This document shows positions 50,299 through 58,554 of a stretch of DNA of 64,000 nucleotides, piece by piece; position 1 is the stretch's first letter; every line of letters starts with the position of its first letter. This DNA is from Bradyrhizobium sp. WSM3983 (GTDB lineage: Bacteria > Pseudomonadota > Alphaproteobacteria > Rhizobiales > Xanthobacteraceae). Position numbers and translations under genes: made by a program. The notes under the pieces are model-generated. The model saw nothing but the letters and a program-made list of their open reading frames with translations, made no database searches and was not told the DNA's origin. The stretch is taken from the NCBI RefSeq assembly GCF_000473045.1, contig NZ_AXAY01000015.1, positions 62,001 to 126,000 of the forward strand. Direction: 5' to 3'.

Positions 50299-51122
50299 TC
50301 GACCGTGAGCATGATCTGTCGATCACCAGGCAGGCGGAAATTTTGAAGATCAGCCGCGGCAGCGTCTACTACCTGCCGCGTCCGGTATCGTCCGCCGACC
50401 TCGCGACGATGCGACGGCTTGACCAGCTGCATCTGGAGTTCCCTTTCGCCGGTTCGCGTATGTTGCGAGGTCTGCTGGCTGCCGAGGGGTGCAAGATCGG
50501 CCGCCGGCATGTCAAGACGCTGATGCGGCGGATGGGGATAGAGGCGCTGTACCGCCGTCCGCGCACCACCAGACCTGAGCCCGGGCACAAGATCTATCCC
50601 TATCTGCTGCGCGACATGGAGATCACACGCCCGAACCAGGTCTGGGCGATGGACATCACCTACATCCCGATGGCGCGTGGCTTCGTCTATCTCGCTGTCG
50701 TGCTGGACTGGGCGACCCGCCGGGTTCTGTCGTGGCGGCTGTCGATCACGATGGAGGCGGCCTTCTGCGTCGCGACACTGGAGGATGCCTTGGCGCGTCA
50801 CGGCAAGCCCGAAATCTTCAACACCGACCAGGGCTCGCAGTTCACCGGCTCGGCGTTCACCGACGTGCTCGCCAACAACGGCATCGCCATCAGCATGGAC
50901 GGCAAGGGCGCCTGGCGGGACAACGTGTTCGTCGAGCGGCTGTGGCGCAGCGTCAAATATGAGGAGGTCTACCTGCGCGCCTACGACACCGTCTCTGACG
51001 CCCGCGCCTCGATCGGCCGATACCTCGACTTTTACAATGGCCGACGTCCACACTCGAGCCTTGACGGCAGCACACCGGATCAAGCCTACTTCAACCAGCC
51101 GCCAGTCCGCATGGCGGCCTAA
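50295..51122 (+). CDS. IS3-family transposase OrfB (DDE integrase)
   Basis: This 275-residue catalytic subunit has an HTH_21-type start (AEILKISRGSVYYLPRPVSS) and the rve core with all three acidic residues: Asp in WAMDITYIPMARGFVYLAVV, Asp in FNTDQGSQFTGSAFTDVLAN and Glu in DNVFVERLWRSVKYEEVYL. The C-terminal YNGRRPHSSLDGSTPDQAYF is typical. It is intact. Confidence 0.92.
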   Translation: MIDREHDLSITRQAEILKISRGSVYYLPRPVSSADLATMRRLDQLHLEFPFAGSRMLRGLLAAEGCKIGRRHVKTLMRRMGIEALYRRPRTTRPEPGHKIYPYLLRDMEITRPNQVWAMDITYIPMARGFVYLAVVLDWATRRVLSWRLSITMEAAFCVATLEDALARHGKPEIFNTDQGSQFTGSAFTDVLANNGIAISMDGKGAWRDNVFVERLWRSVKYEEVYLRAYDTVSDARASIGRYLDFYNGRRPHSSLDGSTPDQAYFNQPPVRMAA

Positions 51123-51203
51123 CCCCGGCAGACGCTCCACTTATCGACGCGGAGATTCTGTTTAGACAACCGGGACTAGCTCAGTTTTCAACCCGCATGG
51201 CCT

Positions 51204-51578
51204 TCAATTCGGATCTTTTGCAGCTGGCGCAAAGGTAGTAATTTTTGAAATCCTTCCGTTGCGATCGACGGTGATTTGGTCACCTCCGCGAGCAAACTCC
51301 TTGCCATCGGCCTGAATGATGACCCAAATTAATAAAGCCACATTATGGTGCGAAGAGACTCCGCCTATTTCAAAATGGCCCCCTGGGAACCTTTCATGAA
51401 ACGTGGCCATATCTTCAATGACTTGCGCTCGACCGGTGCACAAATCATGCCTAGCAGTCTGATACTCTATGTTCTCACTCAAAACTTCGTTGGCGATTTT
51501 CAAGCGGTGCTCAATCGAAGTGGTATTCCATGCGCCTAGATATTTCTCGTATATCTTCCAAGCTTCGTGATTAGTCAT
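51204..51578 (-). CDS. NTF2-fold (SnoaL-like) protein
   Basis: The ATG giving MTNHEAWKIYEKYLGAWNTT is preferred over the longer frame, which runs into the IS630 flank. The 124-residue protein has a SnoaL-type fold (RLKIANEVLSENIEYQTARH, MATFHERFPGGHFEIGGVSS, QADGKEFARGGDQITVDRNG). Such proteins are small isomerases, cyclases or dehydratases. It is isolated between an IS3 and an IS630 element, and its promoter region was interrupted about 70 bases upstream by IS630. It has no signal peptide. Confidence 0.72.
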   Translation of the reverse strand: MTNHEAWKIYEKYLGAWNTTSIEHRLKIANEVLSENIEYQTARHDLCTGRAQVIEDMATFHERFPGGHFEIGGVSSHHNVALLIWVIIQADGKEFARGGDQITVDRNGRISKITTFAPAAKDPN

Positions 51579-51647
51579 AACTAATGTGCCTCTTAAGCCG
51601 GATCCGGAGCTGCTGGTGCATAAGCCGAGATCGATGACGGGCACCTA

Positions 51648-52753
51648 GTACCCGGAATCATAGCCGGGTGATACGGCGGCCCTTGAAGGGGCGCTGGCGG
51701 ACCTTTTTCTTGGTCCAGACGAATGGCTCGGCTTTGTCGTTGTAGGCATCGATGTGCTGCTCGAGCTGTTTGAGACTTGTGAATGAGGCGCCGGTCAACG
51801 ACTGCCCCTGCAAGATCGAAAACCACACCTCGACCTGATTGAGCCAGGACGCGCTGGTGGGCGTGAAATGAAATTTCACGTTGGGATGTGCCTTGAGCCA
51901 TTCCTCGTTCTTTTTATGGGTGCTGAGATTGTCGAGAACGACGTGAAGCTGGCGGTTCGGAAATGCTGCGGTGACGCGATCCATGAAGTCGAGAAACTCG
52001 ACCCGGCGACGTCGTTTCGAATGCGTCGCAAGGATCTTCCCGGTGGCGACTTCCAGCGCTGCAAACAGCGTGGTCGTGCCGTGCCGCTTGTAGTCGTGAC
52101 TTTGCCCGGTCAGGGATCTGCCGTTGGGCAGTTTCAGATAGCCCTGCGCTCGTTCCAGGGCCTGGATCGAGGGCTTTTCGTCCACGCATAGGACGATGGC
52201 CTTCTTGGGCGGGGCGACGTAGAGGCCAACCACGTCGGCGGCTTTGGCCGTAAACTGCGGGTCGTTGCTCTCGCACCAGGACTTGCGAGCCGCCAGATCG
52301 ATCTTGTTGCTGCGCAAGAACCGCCAGACATATTGCACGTCGACATCGCCAAGTTCCTCAGCCAGCAGAGGCCCAGTCCAGCGCGCGTATCCCGCGGGAG
52401 GCGGCTTATCGAGCAATTTTAAAATCCGCTTGTCGGTGGCCTTCGTATAGATCGGCTGCTTGCCCGGCAGCGGCTTGCTTTGCAGACCTTCAAGACCATG
52501 ATCCGCATAGCGATGCCGCCAAAGGCTGACAATCCGCGGCTGGACCCCAACCTCCTTGGCAATCGATCGGGTGCTGCGCCCATCCGCCGCCAAAAGAACG
52601 ATCCGCGCCCGCTTCAAATCGCGCTGCAACGTCACCGGTGAGCGGCAACGTTCCTCAAGCACCTTGCGATCTTTCCTCGAAAGGTGGACTTCTCTTGCTT
52701 CGGGTATCATCCCGATGTTGAATCATGACTCACTTCCCAGGGAAAGTGGGTAC
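51648..52753 (-). mobile_element. IS630-family insertion sequence with TA target duplication
   Basis: GTACCC at 51648 and its inverse GGGTAC ending at 52753 are each flanked by TA (51646-51647 and 52754-52755), as expected for IS630/Tc1-type insertion. Joining the flanks restores GGGCACCTAGTGTGCCC, a near-palindrome, so the element entered the centre of a hairpin-forming site. The terminal repeat is short. Confidence 0.75.
51658..52710 (-). CDS. IS630-family transposase
   Basis: This 350-residue single-frame transposase has an N-terminal HTH (DGRSTRSIAKEVGVQPRIVS, then LWRHRYADHGLEGLQSKPLP). The DDE core has the motifs VLCVDEKPSIQALERAQGYL (Asp), LHVVLDNLSTHKKNEEWLKA (Asp) and TSASWLNQVEVWFSILQGQS (Glu). 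The frame is complete. It fills most of the element bounded by TA-flanked ends. Confidence 0.93.
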   Translation of the reverse strand: MIPEAREVHLSRKDRKVLEERCRSPVTLQRDLKRARIVLLAADGRSTRSIAKEVGVQPRIVSLWRHRYADHGLEGLQSKPLPGKQPIYTKATDKRILKLLDKPPPAGYARWTGPLLAEELGDVDVQYVWRFLRSNKIDLAARKSWCESNDPQFTAKAADVVGLYVAPPKKAIVLCVDEKPSIQALERAQGYLKLPNGRSLTGQSHDYKRHGTTTLFAALEVATGKILATHSKRRRRVEFLDFMDRVTAAFPNRQLHVVLDNLSTHKKNEEWLKAHPNVKFHFTPTSASWLNQVEVWFSILQGQSLTGASFTSLKQLEQHIDAYNDKAEPFVWTKKKVRQRPFKGRRITRL

Positions 52754-52881
52754 TAGTGTGCCCAGAGAGCTGAAACACCATGGCGTCCCGAAAGGGAGGG
52801 ACGGCGGGGTTTTCGAGGGCGGGGCGAGAGTTGGCAAATGTGCTGGTATATCTTCTCGCATTTACCAAATTGCGGTTGTGA

Positions 52882-54087
52882 TCAAGTGGCGGACCCATCG
52901 ATTAGATCGCCGAAGCGCACCCAATGCGTGCCGCTCCACCTTTGAAGCTGCATTTGCCGTATCGGGCGGAAATTTTTCGAATCGGTGTTGATGGTAATGC
53001 CAGGGAGCAAGCACGAAAGCGCCAGATCGCGGATGTTCGTCGCCTGCTTCATGATGTTCTCGCGCGAAAAATCGCCATTACACTGTTCGAGAACATGCAG
53101 CGCGGTCTCGGCGACGCTGTAAGCGAAAACATAGTTCGAGTCGCCCAGATCCGCATTCGGCATATATTGCTTCATGAACTTGCGAAACGCGTTCATGCCG
53201 GGATCGTTGTTCCAGGCCGGATCGCCATTATCTTTCAGATAGCCGGTGGAAACGACGCCCACCGCCTTCTCCGGTCCAACGGGATTGATCACCGCTGCAA
53301 CGGAAATCCCCGTGTTGGTGATCAAGGTCAACGGTTTCCAGTTCAGCTCATAGATCTTCCTGATCGCCTGGGCCACATATTTGGGCGTTGCCGTAATCAC
53401 CAGAACGTCGGCTCCGGAGTCGTGCAATGAGACGATCTGACTCTCGATGGTGGGGTCGCTCGTTTCGTACGTTGCCATGCGGGCGACCTTCTTGTCGAAG
53501 TTGCCACTCCATACCGATTTCAGTCCCGCAACGTAATCCTTGCCGGCATCTTCCGACGAGTACAGCATGGCGACCCGACCATTCGGCTTCTCGGCATCGA
53601 TATACCGGGCGTAGATCGATGCCTCGGTTCGAAAAGTAGGCTGCCATCCGATCGACCACGGAAGAGCATCCGGTTGGCTCCATCTGTCGACGCCTGCCCC
53701 CACGAACAATTGCGGCACTTTCCGTAGGTTCATGTAGCGCTGAACGGCCAGCTGCGGCGCGCTGCCGATCCCGTTAAGAATGAACGTGACCTCATCGCTC
53801 TCGACGAGCCGCCGCGTTTGCTCGACCGTTTTGGCCGGGCTGTAGGCATCATCAAGCGAGATGAAGTTTATCTTGCGCCCTGAAATGCCGCCGTTGTCGT
53901 TGACTTGTTTGAAGTAGGCGCTCAGCGCCTGGCCGATCACGCCGAACGCAGATGCGGGACCGCTGTAGGGCGCGGTGTTGCCGATCTTGATTTCGGTCTG
54001 GCTAACGCCGGGCGTTTCCGAAGCCGACGCTCTGTTGACTCCGAGAGCAGCGGCCGCCCCAAGCAAGAGAAGAGTGCGTCGATCCAT
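52882..54087 (-). CDS. ABC transporter substrate-binding protein (Liv/HAAT type)
   Basis: The ATG at 54087 follows GGGAGA and gives 401 residues with a signal peptide (MDRRTLLLLGAAAALGVNRA, cleavage near ASAS). The Peripla_BP_6 domain has IKIGNTAPYSGPASAFGVIG, RRLVESDEVTFILNGIGSAP and YSSEDAGKDYVAGLKSVWSG. It is 66 bases downstream of the nitronate-monooxygenase-like gene and in the same operon. Permease and ATPase partners are not in the window. It probably binds the substrate of the CoA-ester catabolic cluster. Confidence 0.9.
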   Translation of the reverse strand: MDRRTLLLLGAAAALGVNRASASETPGVSQTEIKIGNTAPYSGPASAFGVIGQALSAYFKQVNDNGGISGRKINFISLDDAYSPAKTVEQTRRLVESDEVTFILNGIGSAPQLAVQRYMNLRKVPQLFVGAGVDRWSQPDALPWSIGWQPTFRTEASIYARYIDAEKPNGRVAMLYSSEDAGKDYVAGLKSVWSGNFDKKVARMATYETSDPTIESQIVSLHDSGADVLVITATPKYVAQAIRKIYELNWKPLTLITNTGISVAAVINPVGPEKAVGVVSTGYLKDNGDPAWNNDPGMNAFRKFMKQYMPNADLGDSNYVFAYSVAETALHVLEQCNGDFSRENIMKQATNIRDLALSCLLPGITINTDSKNFRPIRQMQLQRWSGTHWVRFGDLIDGSAT

Positions 54088-54153
54088 GGCGTTTCTCCCT
54101 TTCGATTCGTTATTTTTCAACTTGCGTCGAGGTGCGATTGTCCGTCTCACGCA

Positions 54154-55155
54154 CTACCGTGATAACTCAACAGCCGACGTATCGGAAAGACTCGATCCGT
54201 CGGTCCGAACTGTCCCGTTGCGTCTGTGGGCGTCTCGGCCGACCTGAAGCCGCTCCGCGGCCGAGAGATATTCGTGCTCGGTTCGCTCGACCAACTCGGC
54301 AACCGTCGGAATGTCGTCGATCGAGCCGACGCCCTGTCCGGCGCTCAGAATATCTCGCCAACGCTTATGGTCGGTCAGCAGCTCCGCAAGACTGGCGCCC
54401 GGATTGTCGCTGCCAACCGGCCTATCCGGAAGTGTTTGCCTCAGCCAGTTGGCCCCGAGACCATCGATTTCGGAGGAATAGACGACGTCCCGGATGTCGG
54501 AATCGATCACCAGCTGCTTCATCCGCTCAGATGCGATGCTCTCCCTGGTGTTGATGAAGCGGGTGCCGATATATCCGAGGTCCGCGCCGGCAGCGATCGC
54601 TCCGGCAAGGGAATGACCGTTGCCGATGCAGCCGGACAGGATGAGCGCCTTGTCGCCCAGGAGGGGTTTCAACTCGCCGATGAATGCGAACGGATTATAC
54701 GTACCCGAATGCCCGCCGGCGCCCGCGCACACGGCTATGATTCCATCCACATTTGCTTCGAGCGCCTTCTTTGCATGGCGTACGTTGATCGCATCGTGAA
54801 AGACAAGACCGCCGTAGGAGTGCACGGCGTCCGTCGCCTCCCGTGTTATTCCGATGGCGCTGATCAAGATAGGCACTTGGTACTTGACGGTTAGCGCGAT
54901 GTCTTCCGTCATGCGCTTGTGCGTGTGATGAACCGCGAACTGTATCGCCCAGGGCGCATCGGCGTCGGTAAGGCGCGAGCGGATATCCTTCAGCCATGCC
55001 TCGCATCCCTCTGCGGTGCGCTGATTGAGACTGGGAAAGCTTCCTACCAATCCGGCCTGACTGGTCGCCACCACTAGGTCGACGCCCGAGACCAGGAACA
55101 TCGGCGAAGCTATGGCCGGGAGTCGCAAACGACCTTTCAAGGCGGGGGGCAGCAT
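54154..55155 (-). CDS. Nitronate monooxygenase-like (2-nitropropane dioxygenase family) flavoprotein
   Basis: The ATG giving MLPPALKGRLRLPAIASPMF is preferred; the longer frame adds 15 unrelated residues. The 333-residue protein has the FMN TIM barrel: ASPMFLVSGVDLVVATSQAG, VPILISAIGITREATDAVHS, VDGIIAVCAGAGGHSGTYNP and GCIGNGHSLAGAIAAGADLG; YIGTRFINTRESIASERMKQ follows. Family members oxidise alkyl nitronates or act as FMN-dependent reductases. In acyl-CoA clusters they are common with undefined roles. The promoter carries TTGAC-N6-GTCAA. Confidence 0.85.
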   Translation of the reverse strand: MLPPALKGRLRLPAIASPMFLVSGVDLVVATSQAGLVGSFPSLNQRTAEGCEAWLKDIRSRLTDADAPWAIQFAVHHTHKRMTEDIALTVKYQVPILISAIGITREATDAVHSYGGLVFHDAINVRHAKKALEANVDGIIAVCAGAGGHSGTYNPFAFIGELKPLLGDKALILSGCIGNGHSLAGAIAAGADLGYIGTRFINTRESIASERMKQLVIDSDIRDVVYSSEIDGLGANWLRQTLPDRPVGSDNPGASLAELLTDHKRWRDILSAGQGVGSIDDIPTVAELVERTEHEYLSAAERLQVGRDAHRRNGTVRTDGSSLSDTSAVELSR

Positions 55156-55209
55156 CCAGAACCTTCTCTGCTCGTTGCAAGTCAAACAATAACTACGCAA
55201 TACAATAAA

Positions 55210-55225
55210 TTGACTATTGCGTCAA
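55210..55225. promoter_or_regulatory. TTGAC-N6-GTCAA palindrome, probable TetR operator
   Basis: Perfect five-base arms lie in the divergent gap between the nitronate-monooxygenase-like gene and the SDR gene. Related elements are at 59639-59653 and 61401-61415. Confidence 0.65.
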
Positions 55226-55330
55226 TCGGGTCGTATCGTAGCCTGTGTCGCTGGCTTCTCGATCGTCCGATCACGACGGAAGTTGGAGAGCCGCGTCTGA
55301 CAACTTGCATTCCCCGACAGCGAGGCCGGC

Positions 55331-56119
55331 GTGTTGAACTTGCTACCATCGAACGTCATCGCGCCCCGGCCGGGACGGCTGCAGGGGCGCCGCGTCCTCG
55401 TCGTCGAAGGGCGGCGCGACGCCGCTCTTGCGGCTGCTGCCACGGAAGCGACAATGAGTCTTCTGTTTGCTCGCGAAGGCGCGCGGATCGCGATTGCCGG
55501 TCCCGACGGGCAAGTCGCCATGGAGATCGTCGATCGGATCCAGAGCGATGGAGGAGATGCGTGCGCCATCGCAGCCGATCTCGCCTTTGAGGCCGACATA
55601 GGCTGGATAGTGCGCGAAGCGTGCCGGGCGTTCGGAGGCGGCCTTGATGGGCTGGTCTTGAATGCGGCGGGCGGAGGTAACCTCGAGCATCAATTCGATG
55701 CGCGGGAATGGTCCCGCGTTTTCGATCTGAATTTAGGTGGCTTGATGTTGTGTTGCCGCGAAGCGCTAGCCCATTTCAGCGAGGGCGGCTCGATCGTCTT
55801 CACCACCGCGCTAAATCCTGCTGGTACGGGCCGGATGGTGTGCGATCCTGTCGGAGCAGCCATAGCGGCACTGATGCAAAACATCGCCGACGAAGTGGCC
55901 TCACGCACCATTCGAGCAAATCTCGTCTTTTGCGACCCTCGATGCGCGCCGCCGAGCCTTGGTCGGGATGGGGACGCTCGCTTCGACCAGGTTCGCAGGG
56001 CGCTTGCAGGCCGAACCGCAGCCGCGGCCATGGCCAACGCGGCGCTGTTCTTTCTTTCCTATGAAAGCGCCGGCATCAGCGCGCAGACACTCTCGGTCAT
56101 GTGCGGGCATGATGGCTGA
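55331..56119 (+). CDS. Degenerate short-chain dehydrogenase/reductase-like protein
   Basis: GTG 55331 gives 262 residues clearly related to SDRs (MSLLFAREGARIAIAGPDGQ, GLDGLVLNAAGGGNLEHQFD, EVASRTIRANLVFCDPRCAP). The glycine motif TGxxxGIG is replaced by VEGRRDAALAAAATEAT, and the YxxxK catalytic pair by CDPVG in MVCDPVGAAIAALMQN. The frame is open throughout, so it looks like a maintained pseudoenzyme rather than a pseudogene. It starts the operon with the medium-chain reductase. Confidence 0.75.
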   Translation: MLNLLPSNVIAPRPGRLQGRRVLVVEGRRDAALAAAATEATMSLLFAREGARIAIAGPDGQVAMEIVDRIQSDGGDACAIAADLAFEADIGWIVREACRAFGGGLDGLVLNAAGGGNLEHQFDAREWSRVFDLNLGGLMLCCREALAHFSEGGSIVFTTALNPAGTGRMVCDPVGAAIAALMQNIADEVASRTIRANLVFCDPRCAPPSLGRDGDARFDQVRRALAGRTAAAAMANAALFFLSYESAGISAQTLSVMCGHDG

Positions 56120-56172
56120 GGTACGGATGGGCGAAACACATCACCGCCGTAAACTGCAGGAGTAGCAAAAAG

Positions 56173-57192
56173 ATGCCGCAGCCAGGCCGTACCAACGCAC
56201 ATGTCGTGCTCGCCAAGCGTCCGACGGGATGGATTGATGAATCCTGCTTCCGGATCGAAGATCGTGAGGAACCGTCCTGCGGGGCCGAAGACGTGCTGGT
56301 CCAAGCGATCTGGCTGTCGCTGGATCCTTATCTGCGCGGTCGGATGAACGAGGAGGCCTCGTATGCGCCGAGTTTCGAAATCGGCAAGCCTCTCGTCTCG
56401 CGCGTTGTCGGTCGCGTCCTTCAGTCGAGAAACGCGCGTTTGAACGAGGGAGATTACGTGTGGGGCTTCCTGGACTGGGCCGAACGCAGCGTGCAGCCGC
56501 GCGGGGAGGGCCTCCATCTGATCGACCCGGCACTGGGCCGCCCAACCCTGGCGATTTCCGCTCTGGGCATGCCGGGCCTCACCGCCTGGGTAGGCGCGAT
56601 TGAGTTGGGCCGACCTCAACCCGGTGACACCGTGTTCATCTCATCAGCGGCAGGCGCGGTCGGCCAGTTGGCAGGGCAGTTCGCCAGGCGCGCCGGCGCG
56701 CGCGTGGTCGGCTCGGCCGGCAGCGGCGAAAAGGTTTCTTTTGTCCAGACGAAATGCCGGTTCGATGCGGCGTTCAACTACAGGACGCAGGCAATAGATG
56801 AAGCGCTGCACGAACTGTGCCCGAACGGTATTGACGTCTACTTCGACAATGTAGGCGGTAGTACGCTCGAGGCCGCATTGCGTAACGCGAACGTGGGAGC
56901 GCGCTTTCCGATATGCGGAATGATATCCGAGTACAACGCGGTCAACGAAATCGGAATCAAGGGAATGCAGGCAATGTTCGCCAAGCGCATCGCTATGACG
57001 GGATTCATGGTTTCTGACCATGTACACAAGCTTGCCGCGTATCAAACTCGCGTAGCGCCGTGGTTGCGGGCCGGCGAGATATATTTTCATGAGGACATCG
57101 TTCACGGGCTGGAGCAGGCGCCTTCTGCGCTGATCGGAATGATGCGTGGGACTGCGATCGGCAAAAGGCTGGTCCAGATCGTTTCGCAATAG
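56173..57192 (+). CDS. Zinc-independent medium-chain NADP-dependent oxidoreductase
   Basis: This 339-residue MDR-superfamily reductase starts at ATG 56173 behind GCAGGAG. Features are SLDPYLRGRMNEEASYAPSF, GMPGLTAWVGAIELGRPQPG and the nucleotide-binding VFISSAAGAVGQLAGQFARR; GIDVYFDNVGGSTLEAALRN follows. It belongs with the leukotriene B4 12-hydroxydehydrogenase/curcumin reductase group, which reduces alpha,beta-unsaturated ketones or enones. It probably reduces an unsaturated side chain or intermediate before or during CoA activation. Confidence 0.88.
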   Translation: MPQPGRTNAHVVLAKRPTGWIDESCFRIEDREEPSCGAEDVLVQAIWLSLDPYLRGRMNEEASYAPSFEIGKPLVSRVVGRVLQSRNARLNEGDYVWGFLDWAERSVQPRGEGLHLIDPALGRPTLAISALGMPGLTAWVGAIELGRPQPGDTVFISSAAGAVGQLAGQFARRAGARVVGSAGSGEKVSFVQTKCRFDAAFNYRTQAIDEALHELCPNGIDVYFDNVGGSTLEAALRNANVGARFPICGMISEYNAVNEIGIKGMQAMFAKRIAMTGFMVSDHVHKLAAYQTRVAPWLRAGEIYFHEDIVHGLEQAPSALIGMMRGTAIGKRLVQIVSQ

Positions 57193-57261
57193 GGCTTCAC
57201 AAGCGGGGCACTGGCTCGCGCGCCACCGGTTTGCGCGTTCTCCTGTCCGCGAGATCCGGGT

Positions 57262-58395
57262 CTAGATGGCCCCGGACGATCTCAGTTCCCTGATACCGTT
57301 TTCCTCATAGCCGGTCTCGCGGAGGATGGTTTCCGTATCCTCGCCGATACGCGGCACGCCTCGTCGCCAATCGGTTGGGGCGTCCTCGGAAAATCGCGGG
57401 GCCGGCGCGGCCTGCAACACGCCGTCAACTTCGGAAAATACCTGTCGCGCGGCCATATGCGGGTGGCGCGCCGCCTCCACGGGATCGTTGACCGGGGCGA
57501 AGCAGGCGTCGGTTCCTTCGAGGATCGTGCACCATTCGGCGCGCGTCCGACTGGCGAAGATCTCCGATAATACGGCCCGCTGTCGAGGCCAATCCCCGGC
57601 GACGGTCCGGCTCTCGAAGACGGGATCTCCGGCAAGTCCGATGCGATCGAGCAGTTCGTCGTAGAATTGGGTCTCGAGAGGCGACACGACGATCCAGCCG
57701 CCATCCGAGCAACGGTAGGTATTGACCGAGGGACCACAATCAAAATGATGGACACCTCGTTCATAGCCCCCATCGTTGGCGGCCAGTACGCTGAGCAGCA
57801 AGTTCAACATATGCGCAGAGCCGTCCACGATGGCTGCGTCGACGACCTGTCCACGACCGCTCTGCCTTGCCTTGAGAACGCCGGCCAACAAGCCAATCGC
57901 GAGGTAGAGCGCGCCGCCTCCGACATCTCCGATCAGGGTCGGAGGGGCTACGGGCGCCATACCCGGAGGACTTGCGTACCAGAGAGCGCCCGATAAGGCG
58001 GTATAGTTGCCGTCGTGCCCTGGCGAGTGAGACAGCGGGCCATGCTGTCCCCACCCCGTCATGCGGCCATAGATGAGTGAAGGGCGACGTTCCAGACAGA
58101 TCGAGGGAGCGAGGCCCAATCTCTCCATGACCCCGGGCCGCATGCCTTCGATCAACACATCGGCGCGTTCGACGAGCCGCAACACCACCTCGACGGCTTG
58201 GGACTGCTTCAGATCCAGGGCGATCGAGCGTTTCCCCCGGTTCACGATGTAGTCCGGACGCGGCGGTGGCGCCCTCGTATTCTTGCGTTCCACGACGATC
58301 ACGTCCGCGCCCAAATCCGCAAGAAGCATGCCGCAGAACGGACCCGGGCCCAAGCCGGCTATCTCGATGATGCGTAGACCTTGCAGGATAGACAT
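57262..58395 (-). CDS. CaiB/BaiF-type CoA-transferase
   Basis: The ATG giving MSILQGLRIIEIAGLGPGPF is preferred and leaves 377 residues of family III CoA-transferase. Features are GMLLADLGADVIVVERKNTR, NRGKRSIALDLKQSQAVEVV and RMTGWGQHGPLSHSPGHDGN with the catalytic Asp (HDGNYTALSG). The C-terminal lid has GTDACFAPVNDPVEAARHPH. The GLGPGPFCGML start and IEGMRPGVMERLGLAP resemble alpha-methylacyl-CoA racemases. It would transfer CoA to, or epimerise, the acid substrate. A weak TGAC-N6-GTTA element lies upstream at 58529-58542. Confidence 0.88.
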   Translation of the reverse strand: MSILQGLRIIEIAGLGPGPFCGMLLADLGADVIVVERKNTRAPPPRPDYIVNRGKRSIALDLKQSQAVEVVLRLVERADVLIEGMRPGVMERLGLAPSICLERRPSLIYGRMTGWGQHGPLSHSPGHDGNYTALSGALWYASPPGMAPVAPPTLIGDVGGGALYLAIGLLAGVLKARQSGRGQVVDAAIVDGSAHMLNLLLSVLAANDGGYERGVHHFDCGPSVNTYRCSDGGWIVVSPLETQFYDELLDRIGLAGDPVFESRTVAGDWPRQRAVLSEIFASRTRAEWCTILEGTDACFAPVNDPVEAARHPHMAARQVFSEVDGVLQAAPAPRFSEDAPTDWRRGVPRIGEDTETILRETGYEENGIRELRSSGAI

Positions 58396-58528
58396 ATCGT
58401 CAACCCATCGCGAAAGCTGACTGGCTCTCAACCAAGCCTGCGCAAAGAGTTCCCTGTTGGCTGCTCGATTCCAATCGATCGGACTTCGAAAGCGATCCGT
58501 CTCTTCTCGAAGCGGATCGAAGTAGAGC

Positions 58529-58542
58529 TGACTATAAGGTTA
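58529..58542. promoter_or_regulatory. Weak half-palindrome TGAC-N6-GTTA
   Basis: A degenerate relative of the TTGAC-N6-GTCA elements. It lies about 134 bases upstream of the CoA-transferase start. Confidence 0.3.
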
Positions 58543-58554
58543 CGTGACCGCAAA

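Larger units (their letters stand above)
49923..51149 (+). mobile_element. IS3-family insertion sequence
   Basis: The two transposase frames are bounded by a 22-bp inverted repeat: GTCGATAAGTGGAG plus eight bases at 49923-49944, and its reverse at 51128-51149 (20 of 22 matched). The element is about 1.23 kb, normal for the family. No target duplication is evident. Both frames are open, so it may be active. Confidence 0.85.

Noticed and set aside
50124..51140. Minus-strand open frame of 338 codons across the IS3 transposase
   Set aside because: It mirrors the intact IS3 OrfB gene and shows no independent resemblance.
52780..52881. A 33-residue open frame starting MASRKGGTAGFSRAGREL between the IS630 end and the binding-protein gene
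   Set aside because: Too short, no ribosome site and no recognisable family.
53905..54247. Plus-strand frames opposite the start of the binding-protein gene
   Set aside because: They lie opposite a well-supported minus-strand gene with a signal peptide and ribosome site.
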